Assembly: GCA_009741485.1 (NCBI GenBank)
Contig: CM019220.1
Coordinates: 32,060,185-32,124,184, forward strand
Reading direction: 5' to 3'
DNA from: Malurus cyaneus samueli
Taxonomy: Eukaryota; Chordata; Aves; Passeriformes; Maluridae
DNA length: 64,000 bases
Within the stretch, counting starts at the first letter, position 1. Every line of letters begins with the position of its first letter. Both the position numbers and the translations under genes were made by a program. Below, one piece after another: positions 27,401 through 38,018 of this stretch. Below the pieces are notes generated by a model, which saw only the letters and a list, made by a program, of their open reading frames with translations, did not search any database and was not told the origin of the DNA.

Positions 27401-28450
27401 TAGCATGAGGAGCTCGAAGGTCCTTCCAGTGTTGGCCTCACTGGATCGATGGGCTCCCTTCTCCTTCCTTTGTCTCTTCCACGCAGGGGAAGAGGTTTGG
27501 GTCTTCTTCCTTAAAAAATTGATCTTGTTGACCTTGACTATGATCATTTTTAAAAGGGTATGCCTAAGCTGTGCTGTTTGACCTCCATATGTGGCTGGGG
27601 GAAAACTTCCAAACTGGCTATGGGCACACTCGGCTTGCACAGACACTGAGGTTTAGTCTGTAGTGTAACAGGTGCAGGAAAATATCGAAATGGAAAATCA
27701 ATGGCAGGCTAATGATTGTAGCCAGATTAATAGTTTTAAGCCCCTTTTTTTTGTATCTTGCAAATGAATATAAAAATTGGCAGTTTCAAAGGAGTACCAG
27801 TGTTAAATTTAGCATCAATTGGGGGAGAACAGGGAGAGTGCCGCATATGGTCACGTTAAACACAGGAGCCATGAGTGAGACAGGCCACAGCACTGTGAAT
27901 GGAGAGGGATTCATGGGAAAACTGAGGACATGCACTCTTGAAATCCTGGTGGGTTTGTTACTCTTTCCACAGAAACCTTCAACATTTTGTTTAAAGTAAG
28001 CTGATCACATCAGTGGGAAGCTTAACAGCGCTTGAAACAGCTCCCCACCCCCTTTCAATTTTTGTTGCTGGTGAAAAATACAGATGAATGGAGCCTGATA
28101 AGGTTATTTCATTTACTGCATGTCTAGAGTCCATTTTGCTATTAAATATATGTTAATTTTTCATCAACTCTTTTCCAGTTCAATTTTAAAATTACTCTTG
28201 TATAACATGGCAAATGTTACACACCCTATACAACAAACAGCACATGTAGTCATATAGAGAAGAAAACCACTGCTCCTATTAGGCTTTATCTCAAACTATA
28301 TAATTTACTGTTACTGGTCTGAGTAATTTCTCTTTATTGTTAACACAGTATTTCTTTTTAATGATTATGAACACACTTATTCTGTGTTAATAGCCTGACT
28401 GATGAGCCAGTGTATTTTCTGAGTGTCTTTCAAATTAATTCCTTCTGAGG

Positions 28451-28466
28451 TTTTTTTTTTTTTTTT
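28451..28466. repeat. Poly-T tract (16 T)
   Basis: A run of T after CTTCTGAGG and before ATTGAGATTAG. No associated retroelement body was recognised. Confidence 0.8.
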
Positions 28467-28637
28467 ATTGAGATTAGAATAATACAAGCAATATTAACAG
28501 TCAACCCTTTAGGCCAACTGTTGCCTCTTTTTTTCACACACCTACCAGTGCCACTCAATATCCCCTTGTAACATCTGGTTGCTGCCATCACACAACTGTT
28601 TGCTCACTCCTAATTATACCACTCAGCAATGGAAAAG

Positions 28638-28671
28638 AAAATGTTAAGCATACTGTGTTGCTTAACATTTT
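28638..28671. repeat. Perfect 13-bp inverted repeat with 8-nt loop
   Basis: AAAATGTTAAGCA at 28638-28650 is the exact reverse complement of TGCTTAACATTTT at 28659-28671, with loop TACTGTGT. The loop is small enough for a stable hairpin in RNA or single-stranded DNA. Pairing does not extend beyond 13 bp, so this is not a normal microRNA precursor. Confidence 0.85.
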
Positions 28672-30790
28672 TAAGGGTAACTAGCTAGTTTTATTTCTTA
28701 CTATGCTTGTAGTTGCATGCTAGCTAACTTGCACCCCGGTGTGTTCTGCTGAAGGTTGTTTATATTTCCCATGCTGAGGTCTTGTCAGGCTGTGGTTGAT
28801 GTTATTTTTCTGATGACAGGGCTATAAATTATTTTTGAATGGGATAGCTCTGGGAGACAAAACCCCCACATGTAGAGAATGGTCCATAAACAGATGAAAT
28901 TTTGTGTTTGAACACCATTGTTTGTGACTTTGTTTTTAATAAAAAAAAATATTTTTAAAAATTTAATAAAAAACAGAATAGGATTGAGCTTCACACTTCA
29001 CAAAGGAAGTCAAGTTTCAGCAAAGGTGAATTACTCAGGGCGCTGGAGGTTCATGACCTGAGGAAGCAAAATCTTCTCAAATTAGTCCTAAAACCAGCTG
29101 GGCTGCCACTGGGGAGGGCTGGCAGTGCATAGCTGGAAGGGGTATTGCAGTCTTGGTGTCTCAGTAGCACATCTGTGCTAACCAAGTCATTGGGTTTTGC
29201 TGTGTCTCTTTCATCTTTCTTAATATATTTATAGAAGTACTTCCAGACATATCTTCCTACAAAGAGGACTTGTGAGAAACAGTATGTGCTTTCAAATAAG
29301 GAATAAAATGTACTTGCTGATCAATTTTCTGTCCTCATTAAGTCTCTCAGAGGTGAGTTCAAGGGAAAAAATAAAGATGGGAAGAGTTTGGAAACGAAGT
29401 CTATTTACAATGAAGAAAGATAACTCAAGAATACTGAAAAAAGGCTGAAACTCAAGGCTGGAGAGATAGAGAACAGACTCAATTATCCTAATGTTGTGCA
29501 GCTGCACTACCACATGTATTGTTTTCACTTTACTATCAGATACTTAATGCATGTGGGTAGCCAGTGTTCTCTTTTTGTTTGCTCTAAATATTTCCTATGT
29601 GTAATGCAGTTAAAGATGTTGTTCTCAGTTGTTGGAACAGAACAATTTGGTAGAGAAAAAAAACAACCATCAGTGTTTGCACACACTACAAATTTAATGT
29701 CAGAAACAGACTAATGATAGAAAATTTATTGCTGTAATAAAGGGAGCAGGAAAAAAAAAGCGACCAACCTGGAATCTGCAATTTCAGTAAGGGAAAAAAT
29801 CATAGTGGTCCACTTTTAGTAAATAGTTGTGTGTGCCTTTGACCAAATTTGCATGGAGTGTGCAATTCTCTCCTGGTCCTGGATGCACAAGTGAGATTAT
29901 TCCCGTATTGTGTTCCTGGAAATTCCAGAGGAGCATCTTTCCAGCTTCCCAGCAGGAATGTGTCTGTAGCAAGCCAGGTCCCAGAGGTTCAGATCCAAAG
30001 CTGTGAAACTCAGGTTTTTTTGTCATATAGGCTACTCTGATGGGGGAGGTGGGGCGGACAAGGGGCAAGATGAGTTTTTTGGATCTTGAAGGGAAGTTAA
30101 ACTGAGTTTGAGGTGGGGCTCATTTCTGGGATTTGAGCTCATGGTGAGACAGGCAGAAATAGTGTTAATGAACAGTTATATATTACCAGTATTTTCTATT
30201 TATTGGACAGATGAAACAAGACTCATAAAGTTTAATGAACAAATGAAATAATTGTGCATTATCTCGTGAAGTAGTCCTTACAAGAAAGAGAAGTATATAA
30301 ATCTAAAGACTGTATAAAGAGGGAAGATGAGGAAAAGCAGTCAGATAATTCTGCTGGTTTTCCACAACATTGCATGATATGCTATTTTATTCTTCCATAT
30401 AGATGTTAAATTTCAAGGTGCAAACTTTTTTACAACAACCTTCCATCACGAGTTTCTTATATTTGCTGGTGTTTCAGAAGACACGTGAGCTAATAATTGT
30501 TGAGTTTAGGGAAGAACAGTTTGCTTTCTCCCCATACATTGTATTTTGACAGACATAGCATACATTCATTCCACTCTTTCTTCTTGCTTGCGATTGTCTT
30601 GGGACAACAGAGGAAGGGCTAAATATGTGAGGGGGAAAAAAAGAAAATGGATAAACATTTTTTATAATATTTGCTGCTGTGGAGAATAAAGGGAGGATGC
30701 AGCATAGAAGGCCCCAGTCAGGCACACACTATTGAATGAGCAGTTTAGTTTTAGTTGGCTGTTTCCACCAGCAGGAAGTACCTTCACTGT

Positions 30791-30819
30791 GAAGAGACTT
30801 CTCAGGGAAGAGACTTCTC
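30791..30819. repeat. Two-copy tandem duplication, period 16 bp
   Basis: GAAGAGACTTCTC occurs at 30791-30803 and at 30807-30819, separated by AGG. The unit contains the partial dyad GAAG/CTTC. Confidence 0.8.
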
Positions 30820-31010
30820 GGATCTTACAGAACCCTGGAAGCAGGATGTGAGGACTGTGCTTTGCTTTCCAGCTTCTGTGCTGAGTGTGTACAGGCATTT
30901 GGAGTCAAGTTATGGTTTCACGTGACCCTGAGATGTTCTCATTCCTTATGTGATTGAGACAAAGTCCTGGCCACCTCCACGACCCAGAGAAAGATTTAAG
31001 GTGCATTTTT

Positions 31011-31050
31011 GTTTATGTTCCCATTCTGCTTAAGGCCCCACCATTCACTG
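31011..31050 (+). repeat. Dispersed repeat copy A
   Basis: The first 21 bases, starting GTTTATGTTCCCATTCTG, are identical to those at 34439. After a few differences in the C-rich middle both copies continue with CCATTCACTG. Chance is unlikely. It is probably a fragment of a dispersed transposable-element family that I could not name. Confidence 0.6.
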
Positions 31051-34000
31051 CAAGAGTGCATTGCAATGTATAACAGATATCCTATTAGCTCTTCTCTTTA
31101 TCAAGCTCAGGTCTCCCTAATCTTGGCAATGGCACCTCAAAACACAGGTTCCAAGTTAGGCCTGTTCAGTGACAGTATCTTTTCTTTGTCAGTCAGCATA
31201 AGGAAGGTAAGGCGTAATTGTATCAATCTTTACATGTAGTGCATGTAGAGACTTCCCTTTTCTTTCTCATCTCTCATGCACCTTCCCTTTCTCATCTCAG
31301 TAGACTATGAAGAGAGATCAGTGTCATTAGCAAGGAGGAGGGGGACATTATGTGAGAGAAGAATGGGAAGGTGAATGCCATTCTGTGAATAGCTCCTTGC
31401 TGCATGTCCTTTGGAGTCAGCAGTTTGGTGCGTGGGATATTTGCATGCAAGTTACACTTTGGAATATGCATGTCAGAAGCCATTTACATTGGGGAGACAA
31501 TTATAGGTTGAACACATTCTGTGTTTTTCCATGTGCTTCACTGTCAAAATATACTAACATGGCTTTTATACAGGCTGCTTTTTGACTGCAGTGTCTCAAT
31601 GTTGGTTGGAGCTCAAGGATAAAGCAATTATAAAAAGAGTTTAAAACCTGAGATAGCTGAAGCTGTCTTTAACATATATTGTGATTTGGCTGTCCTTAGT
31701 CTTTGTCTATCCATTGTAGCATGGCTGATAAAGGGCTGGTGTCATGTGCTGTGCATTCTTTGTCTCGGCCATGAGTATGCTGACTTCCCCCCTTCTATTT
31801 CAGGAGGTCATTAGTGCTGATGAGATTAGAGGTTTATAACTTTGAGTCCAAGTCATTATTCCTAATTTAATCAATGCATTTGAACATGCTTCCTCTAATA
31901 AAATTATAAGGACTTTACATGATTCGTCATGCTTATCAAAAACATAGTTTTAACGTTTTCTTATTTAGAGGCACTGAGCATCTGGAGAGAAGTACACATT
32001 AGTACATCATTGCTGGGCCAATTTCCTGCCTCTCTGTCTGGCTCTGCTGTAAATCAGAATAAGCTAGCCAGTGTAATCACAGTGATGTACACCCAGTGTG
32101 GCACTGGAGTCAGGCCTTTGCAAACAGCATAAAATCCTGGGAAAGGTCCCTTGCCACAAGCATGATGGTTTCTGTGCCGCCACCTTCATCATTCAGCTGG
32201 GTGCTTTGCCTCCATATGAACGACACTATCAGCCAGCTCATGATAAAGGAAAAAATAACCATCTATAATGCAGAGGATTGCCTGGAGAAAAGGCTTTTAT
32301 GTTGCAAGGGGAATGAGATAAATAGCCTCCTACAGTTATTAAGGTAAGGGGAAAGCAGCAGTGTTACAGCAGAGCTCCGTGTTTGTTAAGAGGCTTTTGA
32401 AGAAAATGCATCCTGATGCTGGAATGCACCTGGAATGTTCTAGAACTACTATTTAATTCAAATTACCTCTCTCTTAAACACTGTACTATGTGCATTTTGG
32501 GTTCAGGCAGGTGAGGAAGGAACAGGGGCCATGAATTTACTGTATGCCAGGTGGATGAGTCCCCTGTTAAAACACAGAGCTGCTGCTGCTCCACGTGCTG
32601 CTCCCCAGGTTAGCTTCTGTGGCTTGGAGCAGGAATGGAAATGGTGTGAATGATTTTGGTCTTGCTGCTGATGAACCGATGCAAGGGGGAAGAATGTGAC
32701 TGTCTAAGGTTGAGTGAGAGGTCTGTGGAGGGCTGATAATTTCATCAGCTCTTTACCTTGCTTAGTGTCCAAAAAGCAGGGCAGTGGAGTTGCAGGGGTG
32801 GATGCAGTTGTGATGTAGGGGCTGGTGTCAGGCAGTCTCTCTGTAATGGTTGCAGAGGGGTGTCAGCTCACTGGGGTTCCCTGCTGGGACCCCTAACTGC
32901 AACTTTGGGGATGAGATTGCTCCTCACTACTCCTGGAGATGAAAAGCTTACTGTAGGGCAATGCTTAGGACATAAATGACCAAATCCTTCTGCCCTCTGC
33001 CTCTAACCCTAAGCGACTTGCTGTGTCAGGCAACAGTGTGGGTAAAAGCACCAAGAGAGGTTTTTGCCTGTGTGTTTTAGCAGCGTGGTGGCTGCGGATA
33101 TGGCAGCATAACTGGCAAATCGCAGTTGCCAGATGGCAGGTCTCACACTAGGAGAGGATGTGTAAACGACCAAAGATAGGTTTTAACAGCCTTTTTCAAA
33201 GCCAGAAGTTTGTCACTGTATAAACTCTCAGTCTAAACATCCCTGTGAAATTTCAAGCCTGAAGTCTACTAGTGGTTTATTAAACAGTTTTGGCAACTGA
33301 AATGGATGCTGTGAATTACCATGTGCACGCCTGACTGTGAGGTGTCTTGCATGTCTGAAGCATTTGCTGCCTGTGTGCTAGCTGACAGGCTTACCCAGCT
33401 GGCCAACCTGCCTCTGGTCTGCAAAGGATGAGCAGGAGGAACACCAACCTGAGAAACAGTCGTGCACAAAATGCTTGTGTTTGACAGGTGAGGGCAGAAC
33501 CATTGCTGGTCAAGTGGTGCCATGCTGAGTGCCACTGGTGTGTCTCTGCCTTTGGGTGTTTGCTGCAACCACGTGTCTCTGCTGCCCCTGGAGGGTTGGT
33601 TCAGTTTGACCTTTAGTGTTAAAGATGAGAGCTGCTGATTGCCTTCTGCATCCCCAGTCTTTGCAGTGCAGGGCTGCATGGGGCTGTGTTGGGGCAGTGC
33701 AGACAGCTGAAAAGATCAGGCTGGCTTTTCTGCCATTCTGACTTCTTTCTTTTTTTTCCAGACTGATCTGTTTTAACAGCAACACTCAGTTAAGGAGAAG
33801 AGTATTTCCTGTACAAATTGCCCTGTGCAAATATGTAATGTCATTCAGCTCTGTGGGACTGCCGTATCTTCTATGAACATCAGTGCTGGTGCTGTCCATT
33901 AGTAATATCCATTTTCTTTTTTCAGCCATTTTAATACTGCAGAGAAATAATTTTCAGTTACCAGGACCTGACAGGTACAGTGATGTTAGATACCTCAGCA

Positions 34001-34438
34001 GCAAGGAATGAGGGAGGAATACAGTCAGAATACCACAGAATTAGGCTCAAACTGTTAGCAGCTTGAGCAGCAGATCATCATCAAATTGGCAACCCAAAAC
34101 TAGCTCTAGTGATTAAACTGCCCTCCTTTTATTGACGTCAATAGCACAACTCTCATTTTTGTTGAGAAGGAGATGTGCTCCCAGGAGAAGCAAGGTTTTC
34201 TTTTTCAGATGCTTTATAATGAGGATGGAAAGCTGAACTGAGCGTGGTGTCAAAAGCTCTAGCTTGTCCCCTTCTGAAGTGTGCTGCCTATGCCTGACAG
34301 CAACTTCTACATGGGCCCCTGTTTATGACTTCTGTCTTGTGTTTGTAATTTTTTCACCCTCTTTTTTATTGCTATTCTCACTGGTCTTTTTCCCTTTTTT
34401 CCTTTGACTTGAACTTTATGACTCATGCCTTAGTTTCT

Positions 34439-34480
34439 GTTTATGTTCCCATTCTGCTTGAGGGCCCCCCATTCACTGTG
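34439..34480 (+). repeat. Dispersed repeat copy B
   Basis: This is a same-orientation partner of the block at 31011-31050: a shared 21-base start, a C-rich centre with two small length changes, and a shared CCATTCACTG. The flanks of the two copies differ, so this is two insertions or an old duplication of about 40 bases. Confidence 0.6.
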
Positions 34481-35777
34481 GCAATATACATTTCATTGTC
34501 TTGCTTTTTTATTTCATAGCTAGAAAATGAAATCATGGAATAGGCTTTATTTGTAGAGTTAGAGAAAGTGTTTCAGCAAATATTCAGCAGCATCAGTAGA
34601 GCCTGGTTGTGTATGATGCTGGGCCCAAAACATGTGTGCACTTCGAAATTAGGCTGAAGCTGATGATTAGTTTGAGGTGGATAAAGTTTGTAATTCTGAC
34701 TTCTTTGAAGCAAACAGATGAACCTCTGGAAACATCAGAAACAGTAGCTTTGGAGAGAAGAGCTGCAGGTTTTACTTCATGACAGCAATCCTGGGGACCT
34801 TGGATGGTAGATTGAACAGTCTGATTAAAATTGTTGTGAGTTTGATGTTAGGAGTTGATCCAAAATGGACCTTGGGAAGCACCCCTTGGGAGCTGTTGGT
34901 AGCTTAGCGCTGATCTGTCAAACCATGTTTGCTCATTTAAAGCAATTAAAAGTGGGAAGAATTGGAGTTAAGGCTTCATTAGAGCAGTGGCTCTGGAAAA
35001 TGGGTGTTGTAACGCATGGCTCCTCTTTATCACTTCTCCCCTGGTGAGTATTTTTGGAGAGGTGAGAGGTGGTGTTCAGCATTGTGTTTGAGTGCCACCC
35101 AAATTGTGGGGGAAGCTGAGGCAGATGAGTGCACACAGTGTATGTCTGTGTGGGGTGCTAATGGAGCTCAAGGCTCCTCTTTTGCTAAGTGGCCATCTTT
35201 TGACTGCTGAGTGAAAAAGCTGTTTGGAGTTTCCCAAGTTGTGTATTACTACTGTTATGCTGCATTTAGGAGCTATTTGCTTTTATGTTTGTTTACCTGC
35301 TATTTGACTGAAGAGTTCAGCTGGGCAGTTCCTGATCCTGCTGCCATATTACTGGCAGTGAGAAGTTTAGAGGAAATAAAACCCTGGAGTTTAATTCAGT
35401 GGTGCCAGTCCCTGCTGCAAGCTGAGCAGAATATTGCTTGAAACTCTTGCTCTTAGGTGATGTTTCTTATTTTTTGTTTTATTTGCATTAGGGAGAAGAT
35501 AAATCTGTTCAGCAGCATCTGTGCATCACCACTGACATTTTAATTTTCAGTTAAAAGATTTTAATTAAAATCTGACATAATTTGGTATGAAAAATGAGAT
35601 TGAATTGATATTATACATGCTGAACTAATGTCAATTTTTATATCAATTTCAGGAACATCTCTGTCTGATTAATCCAGGCAGTAGCAATGTTGTCTGGAAG
35701 GGGCTCTAGTTGCTCTTTTTGCATAATTCTGCCATTATTCTGCCAAGATAATTATAGAGAGAGAAGCTTTGTGGTGG

Positions 35778-36475
35778 TGTCTCGGTTTGAGACAATGTTT
35801 TCAGAGAAAAACATTACAGAGTAATGTTTCCTCTGAAATGAAAAAATTGATAATTTTTTCCCACCAATATGAAATAGCTGTTTGGGCAAAAGTGGAGAGA
35901 AAAATAGTTTATTAACAAAGCAAGGTGCCCACAGGACACAGATTAAAGAAACTCTTGGATATTTAAAACTCAGGAAAGCACGCTGCCCCTTCCCCCCCAC
36001 AGCCGCTAGGTAAGTGGTGCGGAGAAAGATGGAATGGCTCCTGTCTCTGGAAAAAAAGAAACAAAACAAAAAGTCCACATGGTAGTTCGGGTAACAGTGG
36101 AAAACCTGGTGGTAGTACTCTCCTCACTGTGGATGAAACAGGTCCCACATCCCCCCAGGCCCCTGGCTGGTTGGCACTTGCTTCTCGGTTTTCGGACTGA
36201 AGCCCCGCTGAATTGCTCCAGAAAGAAAATCAAGGGAGTCGTAGAAGAGGTGGCAGTCCAGGGAGAGCTGTTTGTTTAAGCTCACAAACCCGAGCTAGCT
36301 AAGCAGCAGCAATGTAACTGCCCTGCACACAGCATAGAGCAGAGCTTTTAACCGCCTGTGCTACCTTCTCAGCTGCCCCTGCCCCTTCTTCCGGGTCACA
36401 TTTAAAGGCATAGGCACCATTTGGGCATACAAGCCCAATATAGGAATAATGTTAGCATAAAATCAACCCAAGACA
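35778..36475 (-). mobile_element. Retroviral LTR, minus orientation, about 700 bp
   Basis: Read on the minus strand this starts with TGTCTTGGGTTGATTTTATG (complement of the end at 36475) and finishes in AAACCGAGACA at 35778. The ends therefore form an imperfect TGTCTYGG terminal inverted repeat with TG/CA edges. A polyadenylation signal AATAAA is present as the complement of TTTATT at 35908-35913. No coding region for retroviral proteins adjoins, so it looks like a solo LTR. The bases immediately outside the edges do not give an obvious target-site duplication. The inner part at about 36170-36475 is clearly homologous to 37703-38018. Confidence 0.72.
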
Positions 36476-37702
36476 GCCTTGAATTGGATTCCATGTGGCA
36501 AGAACAGTAATCATGTGCCTGAGCATGGCTGATAGTCATTACATTTACATATGACTAAGTAATTTTCAGTGCTTATCTATAATCTTAGTATTTTAAGAAC
36601 TGTATGTGCAATCTCTTTCTAAAGTGTGAGCCTCGGGGAGGAAAAGCTTTGGCAATAGTGTCACGACCCATTTTAGCAGACTTCAACAGCAAAATACAGA
36701 TGTTTGTCTCCACTACACACCCGCTGAAGTTTATCACTGTCAGATTCTCCCTCCATCATCCTTCTGTGCTGTTAATGCAAATTATGAAGAGATAAAGCAT
36801 TCTGTTTCAAAACTATTTGCCAACAGCGACGGGGTGTTGAAATGTGTGTTCTTGTTGCTTTCTACAGCCAAGAACATTTGCATGGATAAAGACTCCTGAG
36901 CTTGTGGGTTTTATTACTTCAAGTCTGATTCTACCCCACCCTTCTGTCTCCTCTACCCTGCATCTAATTTATTTCTGCAGGCTCTGTGTGTTGTTTTCCA
37001 GCTATTTACATTCAGTGCCAGCTGAAGGGAGGAAAGGAGCTTATGTGCTTTGAGAAAACAGCACGTCTGCAGCTGAGACAGTACTTTTGGCTGGAAGGGA
37101 GTAAGAGGGATGGAGTTTTAGAAAGTTTTATCTGCAGAAATCATTCAAGTGGGTTTCTTTAAATCACAAAATGGGAGTGTTCAGCCTAGCCCAGTAAACC
37201 TCATGATGTCATGAGTAAGTGAAAGCTGATAAGGAAAAGTTGTTCAGTAGTACTACATTTAGACTGTCAGTGAAAGGTCAGTTTGCATTACACTTTTATT
37301 GTACACTATTAATGCATAAACAGATTTACACCCAAAATTCTACTACCACACTAGAGAGTACCAGACTATATATTGATTGCGGTATGATACTGTACGTGAC
37401 ATTCAGATGAGGTAAAAATGAGCAAAATTTTAAATGCTGTACTGACACATTAATTTTTTAGGTCTTATGTATGTACCACTCAAAGTAGCTCACCATTCTT
37501 AAAAAAGGAATAAATAATTATCAAGTGTCCTGTTCATCTGAAGCTGTTCATTCAGCTTTTACCTCTTACATTGTATGTTTGTTTAATCCAAGTAGCAAGA
37601 AGCTATAGGATGTGGAGCCATGATCTTAGATAGGCACTGTATTTTGTGGTTTTTCTACTGGCACTGTTTAACACACTGTATCTTTTGTTTCAGGTTTGTA
37701 AN
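36476..37702 (+). other. Intron 1 DNA between two related LTRs; ends at an undetermined base
   Basis: These 1.2 kb carry no retroviral protein motifs or long frames and look like ordinary intron sequence. The two flanking LTR blocks are therefore more likely independent insertions than the two ends of one provirus. The base at 37702 is N. Confidence 0.55.
37702..37702. other. Undetermined base (N) at the LTR break point
   Basis: One of only two N positions noticed in the window. It sits exactly where sequence related to the upstream LTR begins, which suggests a collapsed or wrongly closed assembly gap. Confidence 0.95.
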
Positions 37703-38018
37703 TTGCCTCCTGGTTCTCAGACTGCAGCCCCACCGATCCGCCCCAGAAAATCACAGGAGTTGTAGAAGGGGTGGCAGTCCAGGGAGAGCTGTTTGCCCAA
37801 ACTAACAAACCCGAGCTAGCTCAGCAGCAACAATGTAACTCCTCTGTGCACAGTGAGCTGAGCTCAAAAAGCCTGCCCTTGCTTTTAACTGCCTGCATTG
37901 CCTTCCCAGCTTCCCCTGCCCCTTCTCCCGGGTCGCATTTGAGGGCACAGGCACCTTTTGGGCATACAAGCTGACAGAATATAGGAATACAGGATTGGCA
38001 CAAAATCAACCCAAAACA
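37703..38018 (-). mobile_element. Truncated LTR related to the 35778-36475 element
   Basis: This block aligns with about 36170-36475 through shared segments such as GTGGCAGTCCAGGGAGAGCT, AACCCGAGCTAGCT and TTTGGGCATACAAGC. It ends with the same AATCAACCC terminus, here followed by AAAACA. On the minus strand it is the 5' part of the LTR; the other half, including the polyadenylation signal, is missing. It is visibly diverged from the first copy by substitutions and small indels, so it is not a recent duplicate. Its missing half is replaced by an N at 37702, so the truncation may be real or may be an assembly artefact. Confidence 0.72.

Larger units (their letters stand above)
23426..35777 (+). 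other. PLCL1 intron 1, second segment: noncoding, no gene seen
   Basis: No exon-like reading frame or RNA gene was recognised. The segment includes an A12-GC-T23 tract near 24435, a moderately GC-rich block at about 26540-27440 with overlapping open frames on both strands, a perfect 13-bp inverted repeat at 28638-28671, a strongly AT-rich stretch near 28930-28980, a 13-base tandem duplication near 30791, and two copies of a dispersed repeat at about 31011 and 34439. The longest frame, 171 codons at 26832-27347, is Cys/Leu/Ser-rich and overlaps minus-strand frames of 118 and 95 codons, a pattern typical of noncoding GC-rich DNA. Confidence 0.7.

Noticed and set aside
36034..36279. Short frame whose end resembles one in the 37.7 kb block (VAVQGELF)
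   Set aside because: The similarity comes from the shared LTR DNA; this part of an LTR does not normally encode protein, and the frames break at different points.
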